This document shows, piece by piece, positions 1 to 51,259 of a DNA stretch of 64,000 nucleotides. The number at the start of each line of letters is the position of its first letter. The first letter of the stretch is position 1. Below the pieces are notes generated by a model. It searched no databases. It saw only the letters and a list, made by a program, of their open reading frames with translations, and was not told where the DNA came from. The DNA is from Gavia stellata (taxonomy: Eukaryota > Chordata > Aves > Gaviiformes > Gaviidae), in contig NC_082602.1 of NCBI RefSeq assembly GCF_030936135.1, forward strand, positions 30,011,965 to 30,075,964, read 5' to 3'. Made by a program: the position numbers and the translations under genes.

Positions 1-3000
1 TTTTTATATCTGTGATATTCTCTTAGGTGGAGTTTCTTACCAGCTGCTTTTTGCCTGCCACCCATGCCCGCCAGCCTCCCATCCCTGTTCTTGTTCCAGC
101 TCCTGCCTGTTTCTCCGTTCCCTGTATTTCTCAGCTTGCCTGTGACCCAGGCAGGATCTTTTCTCCTCTGCGTGGCTGCTGTGACCCCATGGAAGGTGGG
201 GAGGATGGTAGGAGGGTGTCCAAGCCAGATAGGAAAGGCCTGTTCAGCCACTGTGTGTTTGACTTGCTCTGTGGGAATGCCTTGTATCAAAAGAAGTCGG
301 CGTGTAGGAGTTGAGGAGGTGAAACAGGCTCAGGGTATATGAAATACTCGGCTTTCTGTTGCCAGAGGAATTCCTTGCAGTTTTCTTGTTAGAGGCTTCA
401 AAGTCCCCAGGAGTGAATATGGGGTGAAATTCACTGTGGCACCAGACATCATCTTAATAGATTTCAAGTCCCTAATCTAAAACAAAACTGCCATAGTTGT
501 TAAAAAAATCAGTGTTAAGATTACCTTTGACATGAACAAAGCAACGTGCTTTTACCAGCTCTCAGTCTTATAAGCAGCTGAACCAAATAAATTATCTTAC
601 CTTTTCCCCCTATTGTCATGTCCCCTCAAGGCCCCTCTCCCAACCCCAAAACAACCCCAAAAAACCCCAGGTGTTGGCAGGCAGCTGCTGGTAAACATCA
701 CCTTTGAGGAGTGAGGTCTAAAAAAGTTCAACGTGACTGAAGAAGCCTTTGGCACAGACCATTGACTGTATATAGCTGTATACAGTGCTACCTGAATCAC
801 CTATAGTATTCATCTATTTGCTTAAATAATATTTCACTGCTTTATGTCATTGTGTTTAATTCTGTTTTTCTCTTGGGGGGAAACAGTTGAAAGCTTTGAA
901 AAAGGCTTGAGAGCAATTTTATTCTTCATCACCTTCTCAGGGTGTATAATGAGCCTACATTTCTATGGTGCCATTAATTTACAAAGTTCCCCAAGGTATT
1001 TCTAAGTTGCTTTGGCTTCTCCAGCTGTAGTTAAGCATCGTTTCAAGCAGCAGTGCAGGATGGTGGTCTTTCTGGTGGAACATGGAAGCTGTTTATCCAT
1101 GTGCAGCAACACAGCACAAGAGGGTAAGGACAGGGAGGGAGTAATGCAAAATCCAGTTGAAACTGCAGGGAAAATCTGGGTCGGCAGAATGCAGTTAACC
1201 TTAGAAATACATGTAGCAGTTAATAATGAGAATCTAGCTGGAGTGGACACACATACTACAGGAAAAATACCATTTCTCTTTGGCAGTTTGCAGTTCTTGC
1301 ATCGGAATAAGAACACTTGGAAGGCAGAAATGGTCCATCACAGCATGTTTAGGCAAATGTTTGCTGGAAAAAAGAGAGTATTGTAACTTACATCCATTTA
1401 TCTGAAATGTAGCGGTTTCTTTGTAGTCTCGTTCTATCTATATTCTAACTTGGCCTGAATCAGTTTGCTTTTGTCAGGTAAAATGCATTTATATGAAAGG
1501 TTCAGATTACAAAACCAACCAAAAAACCTCACTGGAAAAATGTTGGCTAAGCAGTAATGGGGTAAGATGTGTAGATCTTTATTTTTCATTCAGAGTATTC
1601 TGAATTTGTTTTTCTTTCCTGTAATTTTTAAATATAGAACGTAAACTTTTGGAAAAATATGCCATTCTGAAGAAAACAACTCCAGCTGATAATTGTGCAG
1701 TTTTCAAATAAATTTTATTTTTATTTAATTTAGTTGTAATGAAGCAGAAATGTACATTTAGATAGGAGCAAATTTTATTCCTATTATGGCTGTTATCTTT
1801 TCTCTGTGAAGAATGCTGATCTGTTCCAGGAGAGATTTGTTTTCTGAGAGCAGGTTAAATGCAAAATATCTTAATGACTTCTAAAAGTGAGGAGATTTAT
1901 AATTGGAAACTTGTGGGTAAATATGTATTTCTTTGGAATTCCAAAACTCACATATGTGAGTTGGAAAGTAAATATTATTGCATATGTCCTTTTCTATACA
2001 TTAGTTATATTTCAACTAGGTGTTCAATAAAATAAATATATCCAAGCTTTTCTCATCTTAGCTGAAGATCAAGAACTGCAAATAATATTAGCTAGAAAAA
2101 AAGTTGAACAGGGGCCAGATACTGTGCAGTGCCAAACTGCCATATGTAGTTATTGTGGCTTTGTCTGCTAGAACATAGAAGGTAAAGAGCCATCGCCACT
2201 TTTCATGTTCAGAATTGCATTAAAAGCATGTTTTAAGTTGATTTTCAGATAGGTTTTTTCCTAGCGTAACAACCCTCTGCAAAGGGATCTTGTAACTTAA
2301 ACAGTCACTAATTATGGTCAGAATATTCAAGGGACTGAGCGTCATCCAGCACTGAACTTAGCAAAATGGTCATAATTATTACATAAAAGCATGTTGAAGA
2401 AGACAAGCAAACTTACTGCATCAAAGACATGAAGAGAAATGCTACAGTAAACAATAGTTTTGCTTTGTTGCTAGATAATTCTGTGTTGCTGGTAGAAGCT
2501 AGGGTACGATGCTACCCTGGATAGTCATAGAGCAATGTTTTATTTGGCTGAGATGGGATTTAGCATGTGCTTTGTCCCAATTTCTGTATGATCAACATAA
2601 CCTAAGTTGTTGATAATATAGACAATTAGTAGATAATATATTACTATATTGTTGTCTTGTGTGTTTCCTTTCTCTCTTGCCCATCATTCTTGTTTTGTCT
2701 CCTGTTTGGTTGGTTTTGTTTTGATATGTTGTTTTTATCGCTCAGAGGAAATGATGAATAAAAAAAAAATATTTGATGCTTGTTTAAAGTTTGCATCATC
2801 ACCTTGGGCGGGACCAATGCTGTTTTCTATCAAATTTGTAACAAAGCTGTGTGTGGCAGCCTGCTTCCTTTGTTTATAGGAATTGTTGAGGGATCTGAAT
2901 GGTAGCGCCTGGGTGCTGCCTGGTGGTAATAGTGAAGTTTTTTTTATAGTGGAAAGTAAGTTTTTGCTGCAGCAGGGTGGTCTTTGTTCAAAGGAGGGTA

Positions 3001-6000
3001 TTGGATGGATTGGGAGCGCTTGCCCTTGTGGAAGGTTGTACGCCACTATAGATGCAGAATTTGTATGGTCACAAAAACGAGAACTGGATTTTCCTGGACT
3101 AATATGTCCATTTAGAATAACCTTTTTAAGCGTATCTAGTTATTAGGACCTGTACTAAGACTGGGAAAGTTGTTTCATCTAGCAAGTTACGATTTTTCAA
3201 ATTTCATGTATTATGCAGGATTACACAGCCTGCTGATACAACGAGTTACCATGGAAACAGAGACATGCAGCCCAAAAGGTACATGCTGGGGGACCACACA
3301 TGCAGAAAGTACCTTTTTACATATTAAAATAAGCTGCTGTGTGGAGTTAGCACAGTTCTTTGTACTTGCTCTTAGAGTCTATTTCTTCAAAAACATGAAA
3401 TGGTATTTTATAACTTGGCCAAAACCCGGGGTTTTTTTCTTGTAAAGGAGAAAAAGAGAAAATGCTTCATAAAAATAATGTTGGAGTACATAGAATGAAT
3501 CACAGTATGTATATTTTTGTACTTGCTAGATGAGTTCAAAGGCAGGGCACAAAAGATTATTTCTACCCCCTAGGAGCTTAAGGCGTAGGTGACTTTCTGT
3601 CTGCTAGCGTGGAGCCTTTTTGTCGTGATAGATCTAGACTTTGGTATGTGACCTGGCATTTAGTGCAATGAAGTACTTCCAGAGAGCAGCAAGTCTGGTG
3701 GCCAGTGAATGAAAAGATGGATTTGAAAGCTTCGAAACAGGCGGTAACGTCCGCGTGCCTGTGCATTTGCTGTGGAAGGGCATGGTTGTGTTGGAAGCTG
3801 GGATGGGATGTCCTGGGAGATATGCCTGGTTCTGCAAGTACAAAGTGACCAACCTCCAAACACCTCTTGAAACAGATTTGCTTATTTATAGTAACTTCAG
3901 CTTTAATTGCACTTAGGTTTGTAATTAGGTGCCTACAGTTACAGATGTGTCTGCAGATTTAAGAAACCTCAAGTAAAGTAAAGTGTAAGCAAGCCTTGTA
4001 AAATGGTCTAGTGGTCTTCTTGGTCTGATGTTTGTGCAGTCATTCCCTCGACCTCCAGGTTTTGCTTGAATGCAAGACTGGGTTATGCTTAGCTGTTTTG
4101 CAGTCGTGGAAGCAGTAAGCAGGCAGGGAACAGTCTTGGCTGCAGTGCTTTGGCAGATGAAGATATCCTAAAGGGCTTAGTGGGCTGTCAGGGTTCAGTC
4201 CTCCTCCCTGACCCAGCTCCACAGGCTCGGGCTGTGCGTGCAGGGAGGTGGCAAGCTGCTCCCTCAGTGTGCGAGGGGATTAGGGGGGAAAGTGGGGTCA
4301 CATCCAGATATATTGAAATCAGGCTACATTGGTAGTCTGTTAACTACCATCTGCTGGCTGTTCATTTACAGGACTGAGATGAATTTAATGGTCAGCCTTC
4401 TGTGTTGAACAAGCCAGGCATTGCAGGTGGCAGTAAGAACCATTACAGTATTATGCTGCTGCCATTGACTGTCCTGTACTCTGCAATAAAGGAGTTTTCT
4501 TCCCAAAGAAGAGAAGGTGTCTAGCTGGCATATTTCAGGAGCACTACTTTTGTTAAGATAGATGAGGCGATGGTTTTGGTCTATGGTGGTGTGATGGCTG
4601 GTTGTTCCCGTGCTGGCTCCATACCTCTGAATGAGGTTTTGTGTTCGGAGGAGCCATGCAACCGCCTGGTGACTGATTCAGCAGTTTGCTCCCAGCTGGT
4701 CTGTGGTGGCTGCAGTGGCAGAAGCTCAAATGCAGTTATGCAGATGAAAACTCTGTAGGTCAGATGTTTGAAGCTAGTAAATTGTAGGAGAGAATGTGCT
4801 TTGTTTGCAAGTGACTCGTTGGCTTAAGCTATTTGGGTTTTGAAATGAAAGTAGGGACCATCTTTTTTTTTTTTTTGGCGTATGTGGTATTGAGAATGGA
4901 AAGTCATTGTAGCTGCTTGGGCTAAACTTCAAATTTCATCCATTGCTTATTGATGTGTTCATGTTTGTGGTGTAGTGGAGTATGGAATGTTTTTGATACA
5001 TCCCATGCTATCCTAAGTAAAAGGTAAATACTTTTAAGAGAGTAGATTTTTTTTTCTGTTTGTTGTTTGTTCGTGAACAACAACAAATTGTTGCTGCAAT
5101 TACTAGATAGCATTTGAACTCTGCCTTGTTGTTAAAAGCCACTTAGGTCTGACTAATCAGAACTGCGATCTCAAAGCATTTTCTTCTTTATTATGTAGTG
5201 GAATCATTGTCTGCTTACTCTAGAGTGTCAGGTATGAGCTGATTCCTTATTTCTTCAACGTGTCTAATATTTGGAGTTATCTTCTTCTTCTATTCGGGTT
5301 GAAAAGCCCAAGCTATGGTGTGTGCCCTTTGGGTTAAGTTTAGTACAAACAGAATGAAGAGAAAAATCATTCCTATTCCATGATATAAAATTATACATGT
5401 AGTTAGGAATTTTCCTTTCAAATGCAGGTCTGTAGGTTTCCTGCTACGTTACAGAAGAAGTAAAATTCTGTTTTATTTGAGTGTAATGTGTTAGGCTTTA
5501 GTGAAAATGATGCCTTAGTTACCACATGCTCGGAATATTAGAAATTTTTATGATTGAAAGTGCATGTTTTGTCTACTGAAACAGAACAGGAACAAGTAAG
5601 TGTTTAAGTAGAGCTGTAAAGTGACCATTTTGTAAGATGATGTGCCACAATGATGTTCCTTTGGCAGCAAAGACTGTGGTTGGTTAGCCAACCACACTTG
5701 AGAGGGAAATATTTCAGCAGTGGGAGAATATTTTATTTCAATTAATGATTTCTTCTTCAAACTATCTCTGTGAACATACAGGAAACTTTCATATACTTGC
5801 AAGTCACAAGACATGTAATGCATCCTCTGAGAACTGAGGGATTACTGAAAGTAACTCATGCAGGGATGGCCTCTTTTGGAGGGGTCCCACCGCTCCAGGG
5901 CAGGAGCAGCGAGACTTGCAGTGGGAGCTTGGTGCCGTCAGCGAGGTGAGCTTTGGCCGTTCCTGCTGGCTGGCTTCCTCCGACACCTGGGGTTGGGTCA

Positions 6001-6367
6001 CCCCAGCACCAGCCGCCTGATGTGGCATTTCATTAGAGAGCTGCATGCAAACTGCTTGAGAGTTTATTCCTATAAAATTAAAATTAAAAGATGTAATTGG
6101 GGGGAAACCTTTACTAAGCTATGAGTAATATTAGCAGTGGATTAATTTTTTTTGGGGGGGTAGTAAAGTTGCTCTGCAGTAGGGGGTAGGAGACAGTTAA
6201 GTCTTTTACAGCCTTCTTTGAATAGCAGTTGGGTGAAATCCTTTATCTCATGCCTCATGTTGTATTAGGTAATGACCATGAAGCATCAGTATTACCAAGT
6301 TGAAGGTGATTAGTATTATTTCTAGAATTGCAGACATGATTGTTCCTACTTTACCATGTTTTTTTAG

Positions 6368-6427
6368 AAAACATTTATTGCATAAATAAATAAATAAAAA
6401 AAACCCCATTTATTGCATAAATGTTTT
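6368..6427. repeat. Sixty-base segment with inverted ends and an internal direct repeat
   Basis: The 11-base ends aaaacatttat and ataaatgtttt are reverse complements. The 16-base word catttattgcataaat occurs directly repeated at 6372-6387 and 6407-6422, around a short (AAAT)n run. Confidence 0.8.
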
Positions 6428-7353
6428 AGAGTCTGTTGTTCAGAGTAACTGAAATCTCTTTTCAATTACTTGTAAATATAAAAAAAAAAGAAATCAGTGA
6501 AGTATGCAAGGTTGATGTGTTATTCTTTTCCAGGCAGCTAAGGAAGGTGATACAATTTAGGCTTAAGTTGTTTGTGTTTCTGAAGTTTCGTCAGTTACAG
6601 TTGACAGAAAAAAATAAATACATCTGGATTATGTTTACCAGACATCAGGAGGAGTGAATCAAAACTCTGATGCTGATTATTTATACCTATTTACAAATAT
6701 TTTACTTTTAAAAAAATATTTGGAACAGGAAGAGATTATTTTCCTTAACTTCTCTGGAAGTTTTATCTTCCTTCATATACTGCACCAAACGAGAGTCTTA
6801 TTCAGTTTTCCAAATTCTCCAGCACATAATAGTTAAATGTTTTTATGTCAATTAATATTAACAGGAAGTCAGTTTGAACAGCATTAGAAAATGGGAGTAG
6901 TTGGCAGAACTGGCTAATTTCACTGAATTTCCTTTTACTAAAAATATCTCTAAAAGAAGATCTCCTTTTGAGACACAATGAATGCTTGTTTGACTGTAGT
7001 TTAGAATTGATGATGACTCTTGTCCTTTAACCAAAAGGGCTTGAAAAATATGAATAACCTTTTGAAACATATTTAGCTTCCTCTGTAGTATATGTAATTA
7101 CACTCATGTCCGCCGAAAGTTTACATACATGCTGAACTTGATGTATGTGAGTAACCCCATCAGCTTGAATGTTCTGCAGTAGAAATGAAAGTTCTGTAGA
7201 GATGCTGAAGTGAAGTTGAGCATTTAATTTATATATGTGTTGGTAGGATTAAGGAGTTCTGAGTGTAGTTGCCCTGTTAAATTTTGAGACGCAACTCTGT
7301 CATTAATGTAGGAAATGGCAAGATTTTAGTCCTGCTACCTGAAAGCATACAGC

Positions 7354-7401
7354 ATATAGATGAGAATACATATTAATATGAATATGTATTCTCATCTATA
7401 T
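7354..7401. repeat. Perfect inverted repeat, 21-base arms, 6-base spacer
   Basis: Arms 7354-7374 and 7381-7401 are exact reverse complements (left arm begins atatagatgag), separated by aatatg. Allowing one bulge, pairing continues three or four bases outward. It lies in intron 1. Confidence 0.95.
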
Positions 7402-10290
7402 TGCATGCAAATACGTTAAAAATAATTTTAGGTTGCAATGGCAGTATTAAAAGTTACAAAATACTAGAAATAGGATGAGTTTTGTATAATTATTTAGGTC
7501 GTGTGCTGCTGCTGCGTTACGATACAAGAACATCATACTGTACTTACAGGACAGCCTAGAACAGTCATTTCACAGGTTTGGCCAATTTGGAGTGTAAGTG
7601 AGCATTATTTAGCTAGGAAGACTTGCTTGGACATCTTTCACTTGTGGTGATGTGTGGCAACTGAGAGGATTGTAGGAAGAGAAAGGGTTGTCTCCTGAAT
7701 TACAGTTCTGCCCAGGCTCTTGTACGTGCTAGGACTTTTTCTCCCTGAAATAAAGAGGGAAAGAAAGGTTGCAGAGATGTCAAGAGTAATGGGAATCACC
7801 AGGACACAGACGTTGCCTTGTGGCAGAGGAGGTCACTGCTTCGTGGAGTAACTGTGTGAAACCTGGCTGGTACCTGCTGTGCACCACCACTCTGCAGGGC
7901 GACGGGGCCTTCTGCTGTCGGGATTCCCAGCCCTCCTGGCGAGCGGGCAGGGGAAGGGGGAGATGACAGTGACTCCGGAGGGGTGAGGCTCTTCCAGTCA
8001 AGGCATTTTCTTTGATGCGATTCCCCCTGCATTGGCTTTTATTGTGTTTCATCTAGAAAAGGTCTCATCATAAGCTTTTTTTTCTGCAAGTGCTAGTTGT
8101 AGTCATTCCTAGATATTAGAGAATTACTTTATTTGGAAAGAAAGAGGCTCAATCATCTCAAACTATTTTAAATACATTTTGCAGTCTCAGGCAGTAATTA
8201 AAATCCTCAGTAAAGAGAGAAAAATGACACAGTGCCGTACATTTAACTGTTAGCCTTTTGTCACTCTGAACAGGGAGTGTATTTTGAAGGCCTGCTGCAC
8301 TGTGAGCTTGGCTCTAGTTTCCGTGCGTTAGAAAACCACGGCTGCCTGTGGCTTGCCTGCAAGTTGACTGTCTCCTAACATCTTTAACTGTGAGGTGATG
8401 GTGAAGTCTCTGGTCATGACCCTTTGTATTGCTCTGAATTTTCTTTATATGTTTCAGATGATGTTTTTAATGACTTTGTCAATTTTTATCCTTTTCTGTA
8501 GGCAAAAGATTTTTGTTCCTTACCAGAAAATGAAATGTTAAACTGGTGTATTGAAACAGGGAGGCCTGTTCCCGCCCCCCCCTCCTTTTTTTTTTTAGGT
8601 ACCATTAAAGTAATTGCTAATGAAGACAGTGAAATGCGTGCAGATTATTTGGAGCATTTGCACTACCGAGCTGCTTTCAGCGGTACTAATCTCCAGCCGT
8701 CTTTCCTTTCTAAGGCTCTTTCAAAACCTCCTTCAGCTGCGGTGCACATAAGAAATGAAACAAATCGCTTGGCGGGTCCTAAATTTGATTAAATTGAAAG
8801 CTCATGAGAGCAGCAGCCCTTTTGAGTATTTTGCACTTTAGGGGCTTGATGTGGAGCAGTAGCTGTCTGGCACTGCTACATAGCTGAGTTTTCTGTGTGT
8901 TATCAGAATTTATCAGCTGTGTTAGTTCTCGGTTCTTTGTGTTACCTTTCATAGTGAAAACATGTTGTCAGGCATTTCAGGCTCCCACCCTTTAGTCAGC
9001 TGCGGTTTTGCATTTGGAGTCATTACATTTCCTATTGCTGGAGTTTTACAAGCACGTAGATTATACAGTGCTGAGAACAAGTTTTAAAATACATTGTAGC
9101 GAGGTTGGTAATCTTGAGGATAGGTCAGGTTAATGGATGGTGTAAAAAAACTGGGTGGAGATCTTATGGATGCAGTAAGGAACCGGCTTGTGCTGCTTTA
9201 GAGAACTCTGCATTGGAGAAAATTTCCAAGTTAAAAGCTGCTGTTGCTTGCTGCTGCTAGCAAACGGCCATGGACCTTTACAACAGAGTTGTCCAGAACA
9301 TGGTAACTGGAGGCAGTAGGGCTTTTTGATATTACGGGGTTTGTAGCACACACTTTGATACCATAGCAGTAATGAATCAGGGTGAAGGACTGGAAGCCAC
9401 CTCCTGGGGGAGATTCTCTTTTGAGCTTTGTTACTAAACAGCTTGGTTTGCAGCTGAGGTAAAGTGGCTTGCCCTTCTTACCATCCTTAAATAGATTTTC
9501 TTTACGCTTTTTTTTTAATGTGAACGAATATATTGAGCAAAGTGTGTTCCTTTCTGTTCTCCGAGCACATGTTTATACTTGAAGGCAAGCATACGTAGCA
9601 TAACTGTGCAATTAAAAATAGTTACTTGAGCTTTGCTAAAGATGTTTGTATTTCTAGTACTTGCTGATGGCTTAAGTATGCAAAACGTTATTTAATTGAT
9701 TTTGATTTCGAGCTTTATGAACTTGTGCAGAAGATGGAATGCCAGGACAGCGACACAGCTCCTGTGGAGGTTTTAAGGGTATTTTAACATAGCTCAGGTG
9801 GCTGGGGAAACAAGGCACTCTTCTGAGATACAAACTAACTTTCTTCATCAGTGAATGCTGCATAACAAAGGGAAGTTGATTCTAGGCTAAAAGGTGGACT
9901 AACATGGAGACATGAAGTTATTGTTGCCATTGATTGACCATTTATTTTCTTGCACAAAGATACATTCAAAAACCTCTCCAGAGTATTCAGAATCATGGAA
10001 GTTCTTGGGCGTGTCATTTGTTTTGCATTGAAACATGACGCAAAGCTACTTTCTATGATGCATGAGGATTTTGTAAATACGTAAATGGGCCTCTATATGT
10101 TTCAGACATCTGTTCACTTATTAGGCTGCATTATAGTTATTGGGGGGGTGGAATTCAAGATACTGTCTAAAGATGCATTTTATCCTACTCTCAGAGAAAC
10201 TCTTTCATAGTTTTGCTTGTATTGAAGCATAATGTATTATTTCTTCTGAGCTTTCAGTTGACTTTTTGATAGATTTATTTCTAAAATCCT

Positions 10291-10417
10291 CGTGTTTGCG
10301 TCTTCAAAGTACGTGAAGCTGGTGACAACGTTCTGCTCCACGTTAAAAGCGGAGACCTGCGGTTCAGAGCCAGTCAGAAGGGACATCTCGAGGCGAAGTG
10401 TTCGTGTTACAGTAGCG
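10291..10417. promoter_or_regulatory. CpG cluster 450 bases upstream of exon 2
   Basis: I count 11 CpG in 127 bases, in a neighbourhood where CpG is rare. It could be an alternative promoter or first exon, or a regulatory element. No clear splice donor was found in it. Confidence 0.3.
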
Positions 10418-10951
10418 TATTAGATTTCACTGTAGATCTAATTGAGACTCTTTTGTGCTGAAAGAATAAGGCATACAGTTTTATTTGAAGAGGCAGGCAC
10501 TTAAAATTATAGCAAATCTTTATTGACTGATTGAGCATGGAGGGGAGAGAGAATATTCATGGTGGATGTCCAGGGTGTTACGCTAAGAACTAGCTAAGAC
10601 ATAAGACAGTGACTCAAAATATAGTACTGAAGGCAGTATTATGTTTAAGAATTGTAATTTTTCTTTCCTCATGTATACTAATTAGTATAGCTGTTCTACC
10701 ACAGTGGGTCTTCTGAGCAATATGTGTAGTATTTTTGGTTTAGCCCTGGGTTTCTCACTGACATTTGAAGAGAAGGACAAATCATTAACCTGAGTTAGTG
10801 AGCACAGGCTTAATATAGGAACATTCAACACTAACTTTGGCTTCTCTTCTCTCTGTGTTACAGAAATACTAATACAGAGCATTTGACCTTCTGATCTCTA
10901 CAGCTGAATCTCCTGATACCAAGATTAGGAAAGAGTGCCTTCAGAACCAAT

Positions 10952-10957
10952 ATGTAG
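10952..10957 (+). promoter_or_regulatory. Start-stop upstream ORF (ATGTAG) in SHOC2 leader
   Basis: ATG is followed directly by TAG, with A at -3, 147 bases before the SHOC2 start codon. It lies in the leader whichever of the two exon 2 acceptors is used. Start-stop elements are known to stall or drain scanning ribosomes; any effect here is inferred. Confidence 0.5.
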
Positions 10958-11005
10958 CAAACGGGTATCACACCTCCGAAGCTCCTCCCTTGGTTCAACG
11001 CTTGC

Positions 11006-11014
11006 ATGTTTTAA
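11006..11014 (+). promoter_or_regulatory. Two-codon upstream ORF in SHOC2 leader
   Basis: ATG TTT TAA in the leader, 93 bases before the main ATG, with weak initiation context (T at -3). It is the second of three upstream AUGs. Confidence 0.4.
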
Positions 11015-11069
11015 GGATCCCTGTTGCCTCAGCAGTGAATTGTTCTTGTGAACTTCAGAAACAGATTTC

Positions 11070-49395
<38,326 letters not shown>

Positions 49396-49464
49396 TGCTA
49401 ATCGGATTGTCCAATACACTGTAAAAAATACAAACTGCATTAATGTTGTAATTGTCTGTATATG

Positions 49465-49507
49465 TATATATAATATAATATATGTGGTTTATATTATATT
49501 ATATATA
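49465..49507 (+). repeat. AT-only perfect hairpin in the SHOC2 3' UTR, 18-base arms
   Basis: Arms 49465-49482 and 49490-49507 are exact reverse complements made only of A and T, with a 7-base loop tgtggtt. The hairpin starts 70 bases after the stop codon and continues into further TA-rich sequence to about 49540. Confidence 0.9.
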
Positions 49508-50395
49508 TATATAAAATATATATAAATAATATAAAAAGGCAAATTTAAGACTGCATTATGTGTTTCTGCTAATAGAGGAATCATAGCCATTTAGATTTTT
49601 TTTATTCTGTAAAAATGCTTGTCTAAGTTTTCTTTGCTGAATTTGATGGAAGTTGTCTGAATAATCTGGAAATGCCAGTTCACTTAAAGAAATTGCCAAT
49701 GAACTCAAAGGTTAAATTTAAGGGACAAAAATAGTTTTGCTTAGATTTACTTTCAGTTAAGAGAAATGTATAACCTTTATATAATGAACTTTTCTGTTTT
49801 CCTCCCTCTCTTTTTTTTTTTTGTGTCAAAACCTGAAAGGGTCACGTGTCCTGAGGTTGGGATTTTCTTTTAACTTATTTTGAGATTTGAAGCAAATGGT
49901 GTTTTTATATTGTTTACAGTCAGAGTAAATCACTGGATTTTGTTTTATTCTGATTTGCTCTGTTTTAATCAATCATATCTAGAATTTATATGCCTCTGCT
50001 GATGAATTTTTATCAACTGGTTTGTATACTAAAAACATATACTCATCAGAACAACTGGCAGGTTAAAAGGATGCAGTCAAAACAGAAGAAAAAGAAAAGA
50101 AAAAAAGCTTGAATTCCTTTAAGTCTTGCTTCCCTGAGTTATCAGTTGCAGGCATAACATATCTGAACTGAGCCTTTTGCAGTTGGTCTTTTCTAGCACA
50201 AGTAAACCTTTTCAGATTGGTAAAAATGTTGAGTATACTCAGTGAAGAGCGGTTTTCATTTTGTGAAGTAACAAGTCCATGAGGTCTAACAGTACAGTTA
50301 AGTGGCAAGGAAATAATATATATGTACATTTTTATTACAATGTTGAGTCATAAACTACAACAGGCAATTTTAAGGATTCCTTATAGTCCTTGTAC

Positions 50396-50401
50396 AATAA
50401 A
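50396..50401 (+). terminator. Polyadenylation signal AATAAA, proximal
   Basis: Canonical AATAAA 1.0 kb after the stop codon, followed within 20 bases by a GU-rich tgtgtctt. Use would give a short 3' UTR of about 1.0 kb. Confidence 0.45.
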
Positions 50402-51237
50402 TGAATGTGTCTTACTTTTAAACACTGCAATATATGTAAGTTTTAAGGTTGGTTAACAATGTACTATGGTTTTATATCTTGACTTGCCTTGTACCTCCTT
50501 CCATTATGGAACTTCTGTGTCCAAGCACAATATCTTCACACTGTGCTGTTTTGCTGCTGAACTAAATGCACTTTTCCCCACAGCTGGGGCACTTGCTTCA
50601 AAATATTCAGTTCAGTATCTTGATTATTCTTTTTTAACTTCATCCTATTTGTTTCAGTATTAAACCGATCTATTAAAAAACAGGCACCTTTTTCATTTCT
50701 GCATAGATGTTGGTAGCTCAAGAGAAACACTGTAAGTAGTGGACATTCAGTTTTATCATTACTTTCTTGGTTGTTTGAAAGGCAGAAGATGCTTCAGGGA
50801 GATTTACACTATTGCTGCACTTGTAGGGCCAGTTGTCCTTTTTCAGGAGAGTAGGAACTCGAGGTGGTTGCATTCCACGGTTACTCAAGAACTGTCCAGT
50901 TTATACTCATTAGAATTGTTGTTGGGGTAGTGTGACTTAAAGGACTGTACGTTTTTGAACATCAAGTCAACTGATGCCATGGGAAATCTATTTCACATGC
51001 AGAAGTTTGGGGAATACTATTTCTGGCTTTCAGGCATGCTTACTTAGACGTATTGCCTTGATCTATTTGCATTCTGTTTTGTCGTACGTCTTTTCATTAA
51101 CAAGGAGTAAGTTTAAATGGAAGGCAGGTGGAGATATAAAACCTTAGAGGGCTTAAACATGCTGTAAAACTATTGTAGATGTCACTGGATTTTACTAAGT
51201 AATGTTCTGTTCTTTCTCACACAATCTGTCTCTGTCG

Positions 51238-51259
51238 CCCCCCCCCCCCCTTTTTTTTT
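51238..51259. repeat. C13T9 pyrimidine tract
   Basis: Pure pyrimidine tract in the SHOC2 3' UTR: 13 C followed directly by 9 T. Confidence 0.9.

Larger units (their letters stand above)
1..10863 (+). other. Non-coding, probable 3' part of SHOC2 intron 1
   Basis: No coding exon was recognised on either strand. Open frames here are short (up to about 124 residues) and resemble no family. The region is AT-rich with GC-richer patches near 4.2, 5.9 and 7.9 kb. Features seen are a perfect inverted repeat at 7354-7401, a Tc1-end-like sequence at 7101-7129, a strong acceptor-like pyrimidine tract at 8569-8598 and a CpG cluster at 10291-10417. In human the SHOC2 promoter is shared head-to-head with BBIP1; no such island is seen, so it should be upstream. 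Confidence 0.6.

Noticed and set aside
27..342. Possible exon after an acceptor-like site at the window start
   Set aside because: The two overlapping frames are equally open, neither resembles a known protein, and no supporting donor is evident.
49459..49540. TA-rich tract as a replication origin or promoter TATA cluster
   Set aside because: It lies immediately after the SHOC2 stop inside the same exon; 3' UTR hairpin or microsatellite is the simpler reading.
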